This document shows, piece by piece, positions 1-14,830 of a DNA stretch of 64,000 nt (positions are counted from its first letter, which is position 1; each line of letters opens with the position of its first letter). The notes below the pieces were generated by a model. The model was not told where the DNA came from, did no database searches, and worked only from the letters and a program-made list of their open reading frames with translations. The stretch covers positions 64,473,037-64,537,036 of the forward strand of contig ML677334.1 of assembly GCA_007922305.1 (NCBI GenBank), given 5' to 3'. The position numbers and the translations under genes were made by a program. Origin of the DNA: Dermatemys mawii (taxonomy: Eukaryota; Chordata; Testudines; Dermatemydidae).

Positions 1-1533
<1,533 letters not shown>

Positions 1534-1852
1534 TAGTGTGTGGATACGTGAGCGTGCAAATACACACTTGCACTGGATTAGAGTGTTATCCAAACTAGGT
1601 AGCTCCTATGGGTGTGAAGGAACATGGATTAATCAATTCAATTGCCACCAGTGGCAATACTGTCCGTTTCCGAGTGGCTGGATAGGTAGACAATGAATAT
1701 ATTGCACACCCTGCTCGCCCACTATTTTTGATTTGCTTGGTATTAAATATGCACTGTGACAATCATGCAAAAACTATTGGTAACTGCTTCTGTTGTAACA
1801 CGTTCAGGTGATTTGGATGGTTGTATCATGGTGAATGGCTCTAGAGGAGGTA

Positions 1853-1985
1853 GGATGACCAGCTAGCAAGTGTGAAAAATCAGGTTGGGGGTAATAAGGT
1901 CTGGGGGAGAGGGGAATAGGGTCCTACATAAGACAAAGCCCCTAATATCTGGATGGTCCTGATGATATCTGGATGGCTGGTTACC
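1853..1985. mobile_element. Short TA-flanked inverted-repeat element, copy 1
   Basis: It begins GGATGACCAGCTAGCAAGTG after TA and ends CTGGTTACC before TTA. It shares an internal block (GCAAGTGTGAAAAATC, AGACAAAGCCCC) with the copy at 41719-41838, and its ends match the longer copy at 9298-10145. The three copies define one non-autonomous family with GGGTGACCAGA-type termini. A TA duplication suggests the Tc1/mariner or pogo group, but TWA (Harbinger-like) is not excluded. No transposase frame is present. Confidence 0.65.
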
Positions 1986-3447
1986 TTAAGAGGAGGATTT
2001 ATGTAAAAACCCTTTTAAAAAAGGGAGGCTGTGGTAAGGATCATAAACTTTCCTAAGTTTTAATGCTAGCGGGCATTTAAGCTGGAAGTTTAGTTGTCAT
2101 CTGATTCTCTGCACATGGCCAACAGTCCCATTACACCCAGATTATATGAATTTGCAATCTAAAACATAATACACCTCCAGATTTATATTATCTCAGAGTC
2201 TGGCAAACCTTAACTTTCTGAGATAAATTTTAAAAAATTAGTGTTTTGAGAAAATATACTATATAATTTATATTATCTAGAATTGTCTTCATATATGTAC
2301 AATATTAATATGATTAAAGAACTTCAGAGAGAGTAAAGATTATAGCTAGAAAAGGATGCACTGCCTAGGAATGTATAGTCCTGTTGTGCTTGGATAACAT
2401 CTGTTTATATAACATCTGGTTCTCAAATCATGTTTACCATTTATCATACATGTTGTATGTTGAAGAAATATTTCAGACAAACTTTTAAACAGTTACTTAT
2501 CTCTAACGTGTTGCTCATGGAAAGGCCATGTTATAATGGTCTATAGCAGATATGGTACTTGACTGAAAGGACACTTACACTGAATATCATCATTGGTATT
2601 AAAGTTTTTGGCAAAAACTATGCCATAGTAAATGTATCGTTTCAAATACTGCAATGCTATTAAGTACCATATAGCTTATGTGTTCTTATAGATCCTGTCT
2701 TCATTCCTGAAATATGTTTTTAAGAATATAATTTCAGTTCCAGACTAGATTTTAAATTGAGGCATAGTCATTTGCAAGTGACTTTTACCAGTGTTTTAAG
2801 CAACCTAGTTTTGGGGAAGCATAATGTATGCAGACAGTTACAATTTCAAAATAAAATTATAGTATACAAAAGCAATGTTTCAGCTATGCTGAATGTAGCA
2901 ATCTACTGAAGCAACAGTTGAAAGTATTATTGAAGTTTCTCTTTTGACTGGTGGAAGGTATATTTTTATGTTTTTATTAGCATTTGTTGTAAAAAGATTT
3001 CCTATCATTGTTGTATCATTTAGTAAGAATTATTTTAATATTTCTGTTTCATATTTGGACTCAGTACAATGTTCTAAATTTGGAATTTTTAACTTCCAGG
3101 GATCCCCTTTTTTGATGAGAGATTGTCTCTTAACACAACTCAAATCTGGTGGTAACCTTTGGATACTACTTTATTTTTAAAAAAAATCTAGAGAATTTGA
3201 CAACATTAAACAGATCATTTGTTATTACACATTTCTTTTTTATAACAACTGCTTTACTGTGTCTTGAATATTATTTTTCATCAAATATATGTTGACATTA
3301 ATCCAAAATCACAGGTTTTCTAAACACTGACTGAGAAGCAAATAGAATTTCAATCAACAAAGTATGTGTTCAAGATTGCTTTTGTACTTCCCCCGTATGG
3401 GGCTGAACTCAGGACTTCCAGTGAGATGCATAATAATGAATATTTGG

Positions 3448-3562
3448 ATCCAATTCTGCAAACACACAAGTACCTTTATGCACATAATTAATGCCATTAA
3501 GTACAATGACACTATTCATGTGTGTAAAGTTGCTCATGTGTATTTCTTTGCAGATCCAGACC
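3448..3562. repeat. Fold-back repeat (GGATC...GATCC type)
   Basis: GGATCCAATTCTGCAAACAC at the left pairs imperfectly with the right end, TTTCTTTGCAGATCC. The interior ATGCACATAA and CATGTGTGTAAAG segments are partly self-complementary. I recognise the pattern as a common turtle fold-back repeat, here heavily mutated. A related fragment is visible near 24520-24595. Confidence 0.5.
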
Positions 3563-4347
3563 TTAATAAGCGTGATCTGATATCATGTAATTTTAATATA
3601 TTGAGAACAAATTCCCTGCCCCACCCTACCCCCAGAATGGTCAAAGTGACAGGAGTGAAACATTACAGTTGTGGGAGTTGGCAGTCTGTAAAGAGGCAAT
3701 AAAAAAAAGAGTCTGCATCACCCTCAGTGCCGCAGAGCAGAGCTCCAGGACATCTCTCTGGATAGGAACATGCCAGGGTAAGGATAGGGTTTGTGGGTGG
3801 ATCTGGATATGGTCCAACATTGCATGGCAATGCAGGCAGCATGGTGAGTTGGGATTGAGGGTTCTTCAGTCCCTTGTTTCCTTTTGTTTTTTTATTATTA
3901 TTATTATTTTTCTATAATAATTAAATTCTTTGTGCATGAGATTTTGCTTCATGGAAGAGTGCTTAATTCTTTGCCCTTAAATTTGCTGACTGTCCTTTAA
4001 TTGTTATAATTTTTCTTCATAAATTGTGTCCATTATAATGCCAAAACCCACATAAATATCAAATTCCACAACCTCATTTAAGTTTTAGCATGCCATGTTT
4101 GAGCAATAAAATAGAATTTGACTAATTTGTTCGCTGTTTATTGGTAACTTAACTATTTCTCTCTATATTTTCATAAGTCTAGTTATTTTATAGGCCATAA
4201 TTTATAGTATTTTACATAGCCAAATGGACTATGAACAATAACTAATTTGTTCCTTTCCTCCCCAATATATTTCATGAAAGTCAGAGTCCTTATGGTCATC
4301 AAAAGTGAATGATATGAGAAAAGAGGTGTGCATCTACCATTTCTGTA

Positions 4348-5410
4348 GATTTGAAGGCCGGAAGGGATCATTATGATCATCGGGTTTGATCTGCTGTGCA
4401 ACACAGGCCATAGAACTTCCTCAGAATAATTCTAGAGAAGATCTTTTAGAAAAACATCCAAACTTCATTTTAAAATGGTCAGTGAGGGAGAATCCACCAT
4501 GACCCTTGGTAAATTGTTCTCATGGTTAATTTCTCTCGGCATTAAAAATGTATGCCTTATTTTCAGTCTGAATTTGTTTAGCTTCAACTTTCAGCCATTG
4601 GATTGTGTTATACCTTTCACTGCTAGATTGAAGAGCTAATTATTAAATATTTGTTCCCGATGTATGTTCTTGAGTTACTTGAGTCTATCACTATAAGGCA
4701 TGTTTACTAATATCATCATGCTCACTGCTCTTCTCTGAATCTTCTCCAATTTATCACTATCTTTCTTGAATTGTGGGCATCAGAACTGGACATAGCATTC
4801 TAGCAGTGGTTGCACCAGTGACAAATATAGAGGTAAAATAACCTCTCTATTTCCACTAAAGATTCCCCTGTTTATGCATACCAGAATAGCATTTCGTTTT
4901 TTTTGACCACAGCATCACATTGGGAGCTCATGTTCAGCTGATTATCCACCAAGACCCCCAAGCTTTCTTTCAGAGTCACTGCTTCCCACGATAGGGTCTG
5001 CCTTTCTGTAATTATTAGCTACATCCATTGTTTTCAGATATGTATGTTTTCGCTCAGCCATATTAAAAAACACATTATTTGCTTGTGCTCAGTTTACCAA
5101 GCGATGTTGATTGCTTTCAATCAGTAAATTGTCCTCTTCATTATTTACCACTCCCACAATTTATGGGCATCTGCAAATTTTATCAATGATGATTTTGTTT
5201 TCTTTCAGGTCATTGATAAAGATGTAAAATATTGTAGGATTAAGAACTGGTCCATAGGAAACCCCACTAGAGATAAACCTGCTCAATGATGATTCTCTGT
5301 TTTTACAGTTAGCCAATTTTTAATCCTTTAATGTGTGCCATATTAATTTTATATTCTAGTTTTCAGATCAACTTAAATATCTTGCAGATATCTAAGTATA
5401 TTATGGCAAC
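4348..5410 (-). mobile_element. CR1 LINE fragment (3' part)
   Basis: Read on the - strand, the 3' end is the CR1-type terminus (GATCATAATGATCCCTTCCGG at about 4359-4380). The sequence then follows the well-known sauropsid CR1 3' region, including blocks equivalent to CTTCAACTTTCAGCCATTGG (near 4585), GAACTGGACATAGCATTC (near 4785) and AACCCCACTAGA (near 5260). It is 5'-truncated, as CR1 copies usually are, and full of indels with no intact frame. It is an old, inactive copy related to the longer one at 34664-36530. Confidence 0.8.
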
Positions 5411-6825
5411 ACTTCTCAGTGCAGTCGTGGGTCCAAAGGAAGTGTACACTCTGGAAAATATGTACTTCCTTCTGGAAAAGTAAGCACAATTCCAATTCCA
5501 GTAAGAAATCTATGAAACTGAAACTTCTTCCACCTGACAAAGCGTGTTCGCCAGCCTGAGAGGTTGTCATGTAAGCACTCAGAATGCAGGCTCACATTTT
5601 TGTGAAGTTTGGTTTGTACTCATTAGGAATTCCTTCTTTGGCAGGCCACAGTAGCACACTACACATTGTGTGTGTGTCATATTAGTCCTACATGCTCGTT
5701 TAGTCTAAGAATTGAAGTCCCTGCTGTTGAAAACCTGTGCTAGTTTCTTCTCTTTGCTTGTCTTAGTTTTCAGTTACTTGTTTTCCTTTGGCTGTGGTTA
5801 AATCTGTCCCGTCTGTCTAGATTCTTCTATTGTCCCATTACCATAATATCTAAGCAATTTCAATAAGTAAAAATGGCAATGAAATCTTGCTTTCTCCCCA
5901 TCAACAAGTAGACTTGGGTGTTGAGATTGCTTTTTGTTTAGTTGGTTTGGGCCAGATATATCTAGCTATGAATGTGAGGGTATAAGAAGTGGGTTTTGCG
6001 CTTAGCTGTGAAAGCATGGAAGCTGTTGTTCATTCTCATTGCATCTGGCAGTGAGATCAATCTCCTGTAAAGCTTTTTAACTCCAGAGGTCATCAGCCAT
6101 CTCTTATTTGCTAGCTGATTTACTACTCCAGTGGAACTTAGATATCAAGGAAGTAGTGGTCATGTGGAGAGACAATCGCTCAAATAGCTAAGAACAGTTC
6201 CATGCAGGGTATTGAAATGGTGACGTGGAATTGGATTCTGAACGGGGAGTTCATACTGAGAGTAGTGAATTGTGGTGATGTGTTCCTGGTGACCTCTGAG
6301 CAGTTGGCTTGCTGAATACTGAGTTCTCTGGAACTATCTCAGAGCATGGAGCTTCAGTCCTAAATATAGAGAATTGCAATAGTTTTGTATGGACATTATG
6401 AAAGCCAGTTCTGAACCCCGTCAGTTTGGTACATGCATGAGTAGCCCACCTTGATGCATATTTTGATATGACGAGGCCTCTCTTTGCATAAAGAAAATAC
6501 TTTGGAGCAAATTTTTAATTTTGTTAAACTATTGAATTACTAGAAATTGGCCTTTCTTAATATTATGTTCAAGATTCATTCTTATTTACAAATATAAGTG
6601 TGATTGCTAAAAATGATTACATATTAATTGAAGTGTGCTAATGGGAAATTAATGGGGGTTTTAAAGCTGCCTGGGGTGATGCTGTGAAACAGTGATTTAA
6701 TATGAACTTTTACTATAGTGTAACCAAAAAAATGGTGTGATTACAGATGAGCCACAAATGTTTTATGAATAAAAATTTAGGTTTCTTTCTTTTGTATTTT
6801 GACACTAATTTCTACAAACCGTTTT

Positions 6826-6978
6826 ACTGAGGACTGAATTCTGCCATTTGGAAGAAAAAAGGCTATCTGTGAAAAGATTTGACGGGTCTCTGCAGACTGT
6901 CAGCCAGGACTGGTCCTCAGTTACAGTCCCACTGAAGTTAGTGGGGTTGGTTGAGCGTAACTGAGGGCAGATTTTTGG
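6826..6978. repeat. Fold-back repeat (CTGAATTCTGCC...GGGCAGATTTTTGG)
   Basis: ACTGAATTCTGCCATTTGG on the left pairs imperfectly with CTGAGGGCAGATTTTTGG on the right. The inner part, CTCAGTTACAGTCCCACTGA followed by AGTGGGGTTGGTTGAGCGTAACTGAGG, forms a second, better hairpin. It belongs to the same class of reptilian fold-back repeats as 29848-29940. Confidence 0.5.
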
Positions 6979-7185
6979 CTGTGTAGGCAGCTGAATTTAT
7001 ACTATAATCTGTTAATTGCTTTGTGTTTTTTTAAAATTCTGCATACAGACATAGCTGTGGATATGTTTTCTTATCCATGCCTCTGATACATTCTGTGTTT
7101 AACCCATTGTGATTCTCTGCTCAGGGTACTCTGAACCATAATCCACCGTGTTACCTCTCTGCCAACACGAGGCAGTAGTTTCATC

Positions 7186-7312
7186 AAGGAAGCACTGTCT
7201 GCACTGGGACTTTTCACCGTTAAAACTTTTGTCATTTGGGGGGGTATTTTTTTCACACACCTGAGTGACAAAGGTTTTAATAATGAAAGTGCAGTGTAGA
7301 CATGGCCTTAAA
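7186..7312. repeat. MITE-like fragment ending AGTGTAGACATGGCCTTAA
   Basis: The right end, GTGTAGACATGGCCTTAA, resembles the terminus of the turtle MITE family also seen at 54304-54602 (AAGGCCTTGTCTA). The interior contains ACTTTTCACCGTTAAAACTTTTGTCA and an imperfect inverted counterpart, GACAAAGGTTTTAATAATGAAAGTG. The left terminus is degraded or missing, so this may be a partial copy. Confidence 0.45.
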
Positions 7313-9297
7313 CTGTCTTTGTCTTTTTCTTCCCCTTGTATTTCCCAAAGTCTATTGTCTTTGCCTCAAGAACACAAAGACCTCCCCGAGGTTCAGGCCT
7401 CGTGGAGTGTTCACTAAGCACGTTCCTCCACTGCTTGTTACCTTGATTGCTTTGTTTACTTGATATGTAAATGTAATTTCATTATCCCTGGCTTACATCC
7501 CTTGTCGACCCAGACAAGTAAATTCACATTCTTTTGTCTAAAGCAGGCTTGTCTATCGACTGCCTTAAAAACATATTTTAAGAATATATTTCCAGCACAC
7601 ATACATAACTCATTATACACAACCTATATATAATACATATTCATAACCAGCATGTCACCAGTTTTTATGATATCTTAAAGGACACTGTTTTTGGTTAAAT
7701 ATTCTGACAACAGTGTGTTGAATTCACCCTTTGCCAGTTAACATAATGGAGCTGTTAAGGTCACACCCATACATATGTGCATCTAGAAGTAATTATGCAG
7801 CTCTGTCCTCCAAGTACATCTGCTGCTGGAGATAGTTATTTGGCTATAGGAAAAATGAGGGTGCAACTAGCACTGCCTATAATGCTAGTAGTCTTTGTAT
7901 TTTCAGAGTAAGGGTGTGTTCATGGCCTTGTCAGCCCCACATGCTGGCAGAGCAACACTGGAAGAAGCACAGTGTGTCTCCCCCTTTTTAATGGGTAGAG
8001 CAAGAGCCACCCTCAGCCTAAATCTCCCCACTGCCTCTTCTTTGCTCTCCTTCAGGCATCTCTGCCTAAATAATTTAGATCCTCCAGAGGACCAGATGTG
8101 TAACTTCTAAAACTCATTCCTCTTCCTTCTCCTTCTTAGATTTTGTTGTGGAAATGTTAAGCTGAAGTGAAGTTACATTTGGTTCTGAAAGCAGTGGGAT
8201 TTGTAATACTCCGATCTCCTATGGAAATGAGCTTGGTAATATTGGGTCATTTGCCAAGGAAGTTTGGATGCCTGTCCTCATAAGTCTCACCCTTGCAATT
8301 AGTTGACAATTGAATGGTTTCTGAGGAATGCAGCTGTCAAGGGAGATAATGCCTTCTGTACATAAGGCTTATCCCTACAGTTCTTTCTTAAGTGCACCTG
8401 AGTAAAGGATTGCATGATTGGACCCTTACTTTGGAATAGAGAACAAGATAATACAAGTTAAGAAAAATAGCACTAGAAATTATTTTGTTAATATATTTTA
8501 ACTTGAGTAATGAGTCTGCAAATGAACATATTCATGGATAGTGTTTCACCATGGTGAGCAATCAGGACAAGGGCCAGAGATTTGGAGTTCTCAAACAGTA
8601 AAAATGAAGATTCCAAGTGCAATGCAGAAAGAGAACACAGCTTTTGATTTGGTTAAATTAAGGTGTATAATGTTGAATTCGTATCCTCTGTATCTGAGAG
8701 GCATGGAGCATGCTGGGAAATGTTGCAAAAATGTTTTAATCTTTGTATGAGTTACTTCTGTGTTTTTTCACACACTGTTTTTGAGACAGTTAGTTTTTTT
8801 AAAAAACTCATTTTGCTTGGCTAGCAGTTTTGGAAATTCAAAAGATATTAGGAGGGGAAAGAAAGGAAACAGGTAAAGTACCTATGAGCATGAATAACCT
8901 GTGAATTGTATATGAAAATAATTAGGTTTTAAAACTTTATTGAGCTTTATAACAGTTTGTCACAAAGAATAATGGTATTTACCATACAGTGATGTAAGAA
9001 ATGAAACAAACAGCAGGGACGAAGAGCAACCATGTTAATTAAATGTCAGTCCAAACAGCGTTCTGTTTTCCCCACTGCATTGTTCTAGAAGATTCTTGAT
9101 TTTGCACGGTCAGAGCTCCCAGAAAGGGAGTCTGATGAGCATACTAGAGCTGATAATTTCTGAATCAAAAATAAGCACCAAAACCACTTCAGTTTTTGCA
9201 CCTTTATAAAAATGTGCTTTAAATACACATTCATAAAGTATAGATTTTCTCTCTCTCTCAATCAGCAAGCCAGTTCACAACCAGTTAAAGGAATCTA

Positions 9298-10145
9298 GGG
9301 TGACCAGATGAAAGGAACAAAATATCGGGACATGTGATGGGGGGTAACCACAGGCTCACCGTTTTCACCCAACTGGAGTCATGGGGAAAGGGAGATCCAA
9401 AGCATAAGGAAGCCATCGGTCAGGGGCATAGGGCCCCAGCTCCCACTGCAGGTTGGGGGCTGATGGCTCCCACTCCAGCCCTGCTGCAAGCCGCAGGTTG
9501 CGGGGGCACATGGACCCATCCCCTGCCACAAGCACATGGCTCCAGCCTCTGCCCGCAGGCCCACCACAGGCTGCAGGTGCAGGGCCCCAGCTGCAGCCCC
9601 ACCACTTAAGTGGGGGTTGGTTCCCACCCACTGGGAAGCACCTGGCAGGTTCCTCTGGCTCCTAAGGTCAGCAGCAGCCAGTGAGGTGTCCACTCCATGT
9701 GCTGTGCCTGCCATAAGCTCTGGCTCCAGCTGCCATTGGCTGGAAGCTGTGGGGGCGGGATTTACTTGGGGGCCCAAGTAGCATGCAGCACCTCAAGGTC
9801 AGGGTTAGCCAGAGGGAGGGGCAGTGCCCTGTCCATGGCCACAGCTCGCACTGGCTATGATGAAGCCAGCGCTGTGGTAGGTGCAGCGCGCGTTCACACA
9901 CACACGTGCACACACACCTGGCCACCCTTGTGCCTAGGGTCCGCAGGGTCCTGCTGCCCACTGTTTCCTGGGAACTACCCCAAATAAGCACTGCTGGGAC
10001 CCCAGGTGAGCGCTCACCAGTGCACTCCTCCAGCCCTGAGCCAAAATATCAGGATAAATGGCATCCCAACTGTACATCGGTCAGGACGTGGGACAAATAA
10101 CTAAAAATCTGGAAGTCACGATTTTATTGGAACGCCTGGTCACCC
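9298..10145. mobile_element. Long non-autonomous TA-flanked DNA transposon, copy 2
   Basis: The left end, TA|GGGTGACCAGA, and the right end, GCCTGGTCACCC|TA, form terminal inverted repeats with a TA duplication. Subterminal sequences are also inverted-related: ATATCGGGACATGTGATGG on the left, and TATCAGGATAA and CGATTTTATTGG on the right. The roughly 750-bp interior is GC-rich (CTGCAGGTGCAGGGCCCCAG and similar) and includes a short CA-type tract at about 9896-9918. Open frames here run in several phases with Gly/Pro/Cys-rich composition and no transposase motif, so they are read as non-coding. Two short copies of the same family are at 1853-1985 and 41719-41838. Confidence 0.75.
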
Positions 10146-11324
10146 TAAAGAAATCAATCCAATTTATAGTCTTCTATAAACTCTCCTCCTACAAAAGATA
10201 CATGCCACCATCTTTTCCAGTACACCACATAAGACAAAAGTCCTGAATGCATGGATTTTGCACTGTTCTCTGAAGGTTAATAAACCTTGGCAGGGGAAGT
10301 GAATCCCAGACCTGTGTACCACTGCCTTAAGTTTGCTGATACAGCATTCTCTGTTGTTGGTTCAAGTATATTAACTGACCGCCTCTATCCTGAAGGAACA
10401 TGAGTAGAAAGACGCTCTGAAAGGTAGGCAGGAATGAAAGCAAATTATTATACACAGGTTAATATAATATGTAATTTTTTCTATAGTATAATATGTTCCA
10501 TGAGAGAAATAGTACTAAGTGGGTTGCTGCATTTTGCACCAGCTAAAGTTCTGAGACACCTTCATGTGTAGTGCTATGTAGAGCATATTACAGTAATTAA
10601 TTAAACCTAGATGCGGAAAAGGTAAGGATCCTCACCTGAGTTTGTGGGGGGAGGGAGAAAGCAGCCATGGTTACAATTGCTATTTGATCCTTGAAAGGAA
10701 GTCTTGCTTCTAATAAAATCCTGTCTATTTTGTGCGCCTTTCTAACAAAAGGCAAGTTCAACCCCTCTATCAAGAGAGCTGCTACCTATCCCACTTATCT
10801 TCCAGAAGGGGACCAATGGATATTGTTTCTGTCATCTCCATACTGAGTGTAATCAGCTACCTCATAACTAGCTCTTTATCACACTTAAACATTGGAAATT
10901 CTGTGAAACTGCTTCATCTAGATCTGATGAAAAGGAAACAGAGCAGAATATGTCATAGTCATTAATGGCAATTCAGCTCAAAATGCCTGTCCAGTTCCCA
11001 CATAGATAGTGAATGGGAAGTGACCAAATAAAGCCTTGTAGCTTTCCACACTATAAAGTCCTCATGATAGAAGAGCAATCACTATCAATTCTAGGTGCAT
11101 CAGCTACCTGGTAACACATGGTCTTTTCACAGAAAGGAACTCTCTGCTTTTGGCCTGAGGTGAGGTGTTTGGTGGTGATAGGTTTTTGTTTTTATTTGCT
11201 CAGATGTGGGGAAAATGAGACTTTTTGTTCTTTACCATTTGGTATTTCTAGGTTTACAATCTGCCACTAGAATGTTCTCTGTCTTGCAAGTCTTAAAGAC
11301 AATCACACAATCTTCAGGGTCAAG

Positions 11325-11412
11325 TCTTCAGCTGGTGTAAATCAGCATAGTTTTATTGACCTCACTTAGAGCTATGCCACTTCACACCATCTGAGGATCT
11401 GGCCCACAGGGT
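11325..11412. repeat. Small fold-back repeat (CAGCTGGTGTAAATC...)
   Basis: CTGGTGTAAATCAGCATAG pairs imperfectly with CTATGCCACTTCACACCATC across a short loop. It ends GAGGATCTGGCCCA, a form I recognise from reptile genomes. No intact target duplication is visible. Confidence 0.5.
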
Positions 11413-14400
11413 CAGATTTAGGGCATTAGGATAACCTAGTAAGGCCAATAAATGATACTTTGATTATCTTCTACTGCATATTTAGGTCCCAGATTTTTCA
11501 AAAAATGAAGGATATCTATTTTCCTCCCATTACAGTAGCCAAAAGATTGTATTCCCAAGATGTATTTCTAGTATCTCACTGTGATGTTTCTGATATTTCT
11601 GTCCTGTTATACAGTGTAGGAGTTAGACGGTCAGTAATTCCAACTGCCATTGGATCCCACATAATAACATGACAAGCTGTCACTAATTTTTCTCAATGTT
11701 TTGAAATCTGTCAGTTTGTTACATTTGAGTTCAAATTCATGAGTTAGTTGTTTTTTAGAAAAGATTATTGCATAGCCTTTCCATCTGTTTCTCAGTGCAC
11801 AGGAAAGCTACAACTCAGAAATACCTTATTTCTTCCATGAGGCCTCTGGCTAACTGTATTGTTTCCTTTGACTTAAGTGCTCATGAGAGGTGATTGATTG
11901 GCAGCAGCAGAAGGGGCAGTTCCACTTATAGAGAATTTATCTATGCTAATGCATTTTAGCTGCTATTAATCCATTCAGTAGAATAAATATTTCTTTTCTT
12001 TTGTTGAGACACAGTGATATGTAGATGGATGTTATGTTTTGAGATATTAATGTGAACCTCCATTACAGTTCTTTGGAATCACTTACTGTAAGATGGTATA
12101 CAAATTAGTCTTCCTGTTCAGTTTATCCTTATAACCCAAACTGCATATAAATGTTGCTGAGAGACTTTAGAAGGAAAGATACCACAAAGTGCAAATTAAA
12201 AACAAGTTTCTCTTATAGGAATACTTAATACTTATAAAGGACTTTGCTTTTTTCAGAGCACTGTGTAAACACTAATACTTTTGCCAGTCTGTTTGGTCCA
12301 AGTAGGTGAACTTATTGTTGTTTGCCAAAAGGATGTTTTTAGCAACTTCTATGTAGAGGAATTAGTACTTGGGTTGTCATAATCCTATACATCTTTCACT
12401 TTTTAAGAGTTTGTGTTTTAGAGGACTTCATGTTGCCATACAAAGAATACTAGAATTCTCTAGTGCAAATACAGAAATGGCTATAAGTAAATAAAAAAAG
12501 ACCATGTTTCAGGCCCATACCTCATTTTTGGACACTTTACTCCTATTCTCACAGAAGATTTCCGCAAACAGATGAATATTCTAACTAAAACTACCTTATG
12601 TAGTGTTACTTACACTTGGAAGACAATTTATGGCTGAAAGGTCAGTTTCCATATACAAATCTCCCTGAAAAGGAGAAAAGAATAACATCTTAAAGTGAGC
12701 TATGTCTTCCAGTTTTCTTCTCATTTGTGCTTAAGTGCTTTGGATTATTTGCTGCAAAGTTTACCTGGTAGTCTAAAAGAATATTCTCTAACCAACTAAC
12801 TTGAGTCCCGTTGGACTATAAGGACAAACTTTATTAAAATATATGCAGTTACCAGCAACATGACAATTTCATTCTTATGTAATAATAGGGGTTTTTAATA
12901 TTCCTTCCACTTAAACTAATTTTCTTGTGTAACCTGTCAGTTATAACAGTTGAAAAAAGAGGTTGGTGGATTTTTTAATTGGATACTTTGTTTCAACACC
13001 TAAAAAAATTAAACAGTACCTTTGTTTGCAGTTGAAGGTTTGTACATTTTGATGTTGAAGCTTTTTTATAAAGTGCAATACCAGTTTTGTCCATTTTATC
13101 AACATTATCTATTTAAGGTGTTATGTCCAATGGACATATAGGTGTGAAGTGTTAGTCCCATCAAAAGTAGGCTTTTTAAAAAATGAAGGGAGACAGCAAT
13201 AGGAAGGGATATGGATAGAGTTTGGGGCAGCAAAAGTGGGGAGGGCAATAAAAGGAAAAATGAGTATGAGAGGATGAACGGGGACAGTTTAGTCCATAGT
13301 GAACAAGGAGTTAACTCCAGTTCCTCTTCTACTACCCATTGATCAGTGAAAAGTGACTAGGTTGATTCCTATTTGAGGGACTGGGAAGGTGAAAGGATTC
13401 CACACCTGGAGACTGAACAGAATCCCACTAACATTCTGAAATAAAATTAAAATCAAAACTTGCAGTTTGTATTCATACAAGAGAAAACTAACTCTAAAAA
13501 AGCTAGGATGCATTTTTGAATCCCTAATTTCTATTTGTCTTAATTTTTTTAAAGAAACGGAGACCTCATACGTAGAATAGTCACCAGTATGCCTCAAATG
13601 TCTTTTTGTTAATTTTAATGGGTTCCATGTGTTATGTGTTGTATTAGTTTGGTTACTAATGTATCCTCTACAAAAGTATATCCTCTACACTGAGTTTGCA
13701 GGGTAATTCACTCTGCCCAGATACCTCGTCTGATCTCTAAAGTGCTGTGATCCTCTATGTATATAGTGGAACAAACGGTGACTTAAATTAAAATATACTT
13801 TTAAAGTTTATTTTTTTCTTTAGTGCAGTAGATAGTGTTGCTATGCTATGTCACTATTTTTGTTGAAATGCTTTTTTCTGTGTGTGTTAGCTGGGATGTT
13901 ATTGGTATAATCAGTATACTAATGGTATTGGTAGAAATGTGTCCCTAGAGAGTCACATAATTCCTTTGGATTGGCAGAATTAATCAGTGGATGGGGTGGT
14001 TACCATAAATTTCATGTGATTGAGAACACCATCTGGAATAATGGAACTAAATTATTCAGAGTGTTTACGTGTGTGTGTTTAAAGAAAGTTTGGCAGCCAA
14101 CGATATGACAACAGCAGTTAGTTTCTTTTAAAATATTGAAATTGTTCATTTTATTTTAAGCAAATTTGGTTTAAATTTTAGGTGCCAGACTAACTGTCCA
14201 GGAAACTGAAGCATTCTGTCTGTCCACATAGCAGAGCTGTCATCAACAATAGCAGTATAAGCTTTCCCATACTGCTCTGCTAATGAGACTCAGCCCTGCA
14301 TAGCAGATCCATCCCTAGGGATGTGGGTAGTTCCATTTCTAATGCCTATTCAATTCTTAATCTCAGAATGGAGACAGGCACCTGTTCCTATGCAACTAAC

Positions 14401-14589
14401 ATGAGATCAGCTGATTTCACAAAGCACTGAACTGCCTCCGTAACAGATTTTGTAGCACTACCAACTTGGTGTCCTAAAGCAGAAATTTGTAGGTCACACT
14501 GCTATTCCTTGAAATAGCTGGTGCTTGTTTGGTTCTTAGTTTTTTGTTATTTAAAAGTACACACACGCCTGGTTTTTGAACAGCCATAT

Positions 14590-14830
14590 TCTGCCCACAA
14601 TTTTGAGCAACTCTTATTAAAAAAAAAAAAGTTTTTTTTGTTATTTCAAAATAAATTGAAAACTTTTCTATTTGATTTTTGAAACCCCAAACAAAAATTT
14701 AGAAACAAAGTATGTAATTTAAAATTTTAAAAATTCCTTTAGTTGAAAATTACATTTTCCCTGAAAGCTTTTTGTTTTTGATTAAACTCATTTTTCAGCT
14801 GGAACTTTTTTTCAACCAATAAACACATGT
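14590..14830. repeat. AT-rich repeat-like tract
   Basis: The tract is dominated by long A and T runs (11-12 A near 14621 followed by a T-run) and stretches such as TTTTTCAGCTGGAACTTTTTTTC. Similar AT-rich wording occurs at 18600-18760, 27465-27550 and 29250-29340, next to tRNA-like SINE heads in the latter two. They may be arms of one degenerate composite repeat. The identification is weak. Confidence 0.3.

Noticed and set aside
9334..9991. Cluster of overlapping open frames on both strands
   Set aside because: All lie in the GC-rich interior of the TA-flanked transposon, overlap each other in several phases and show no motif.
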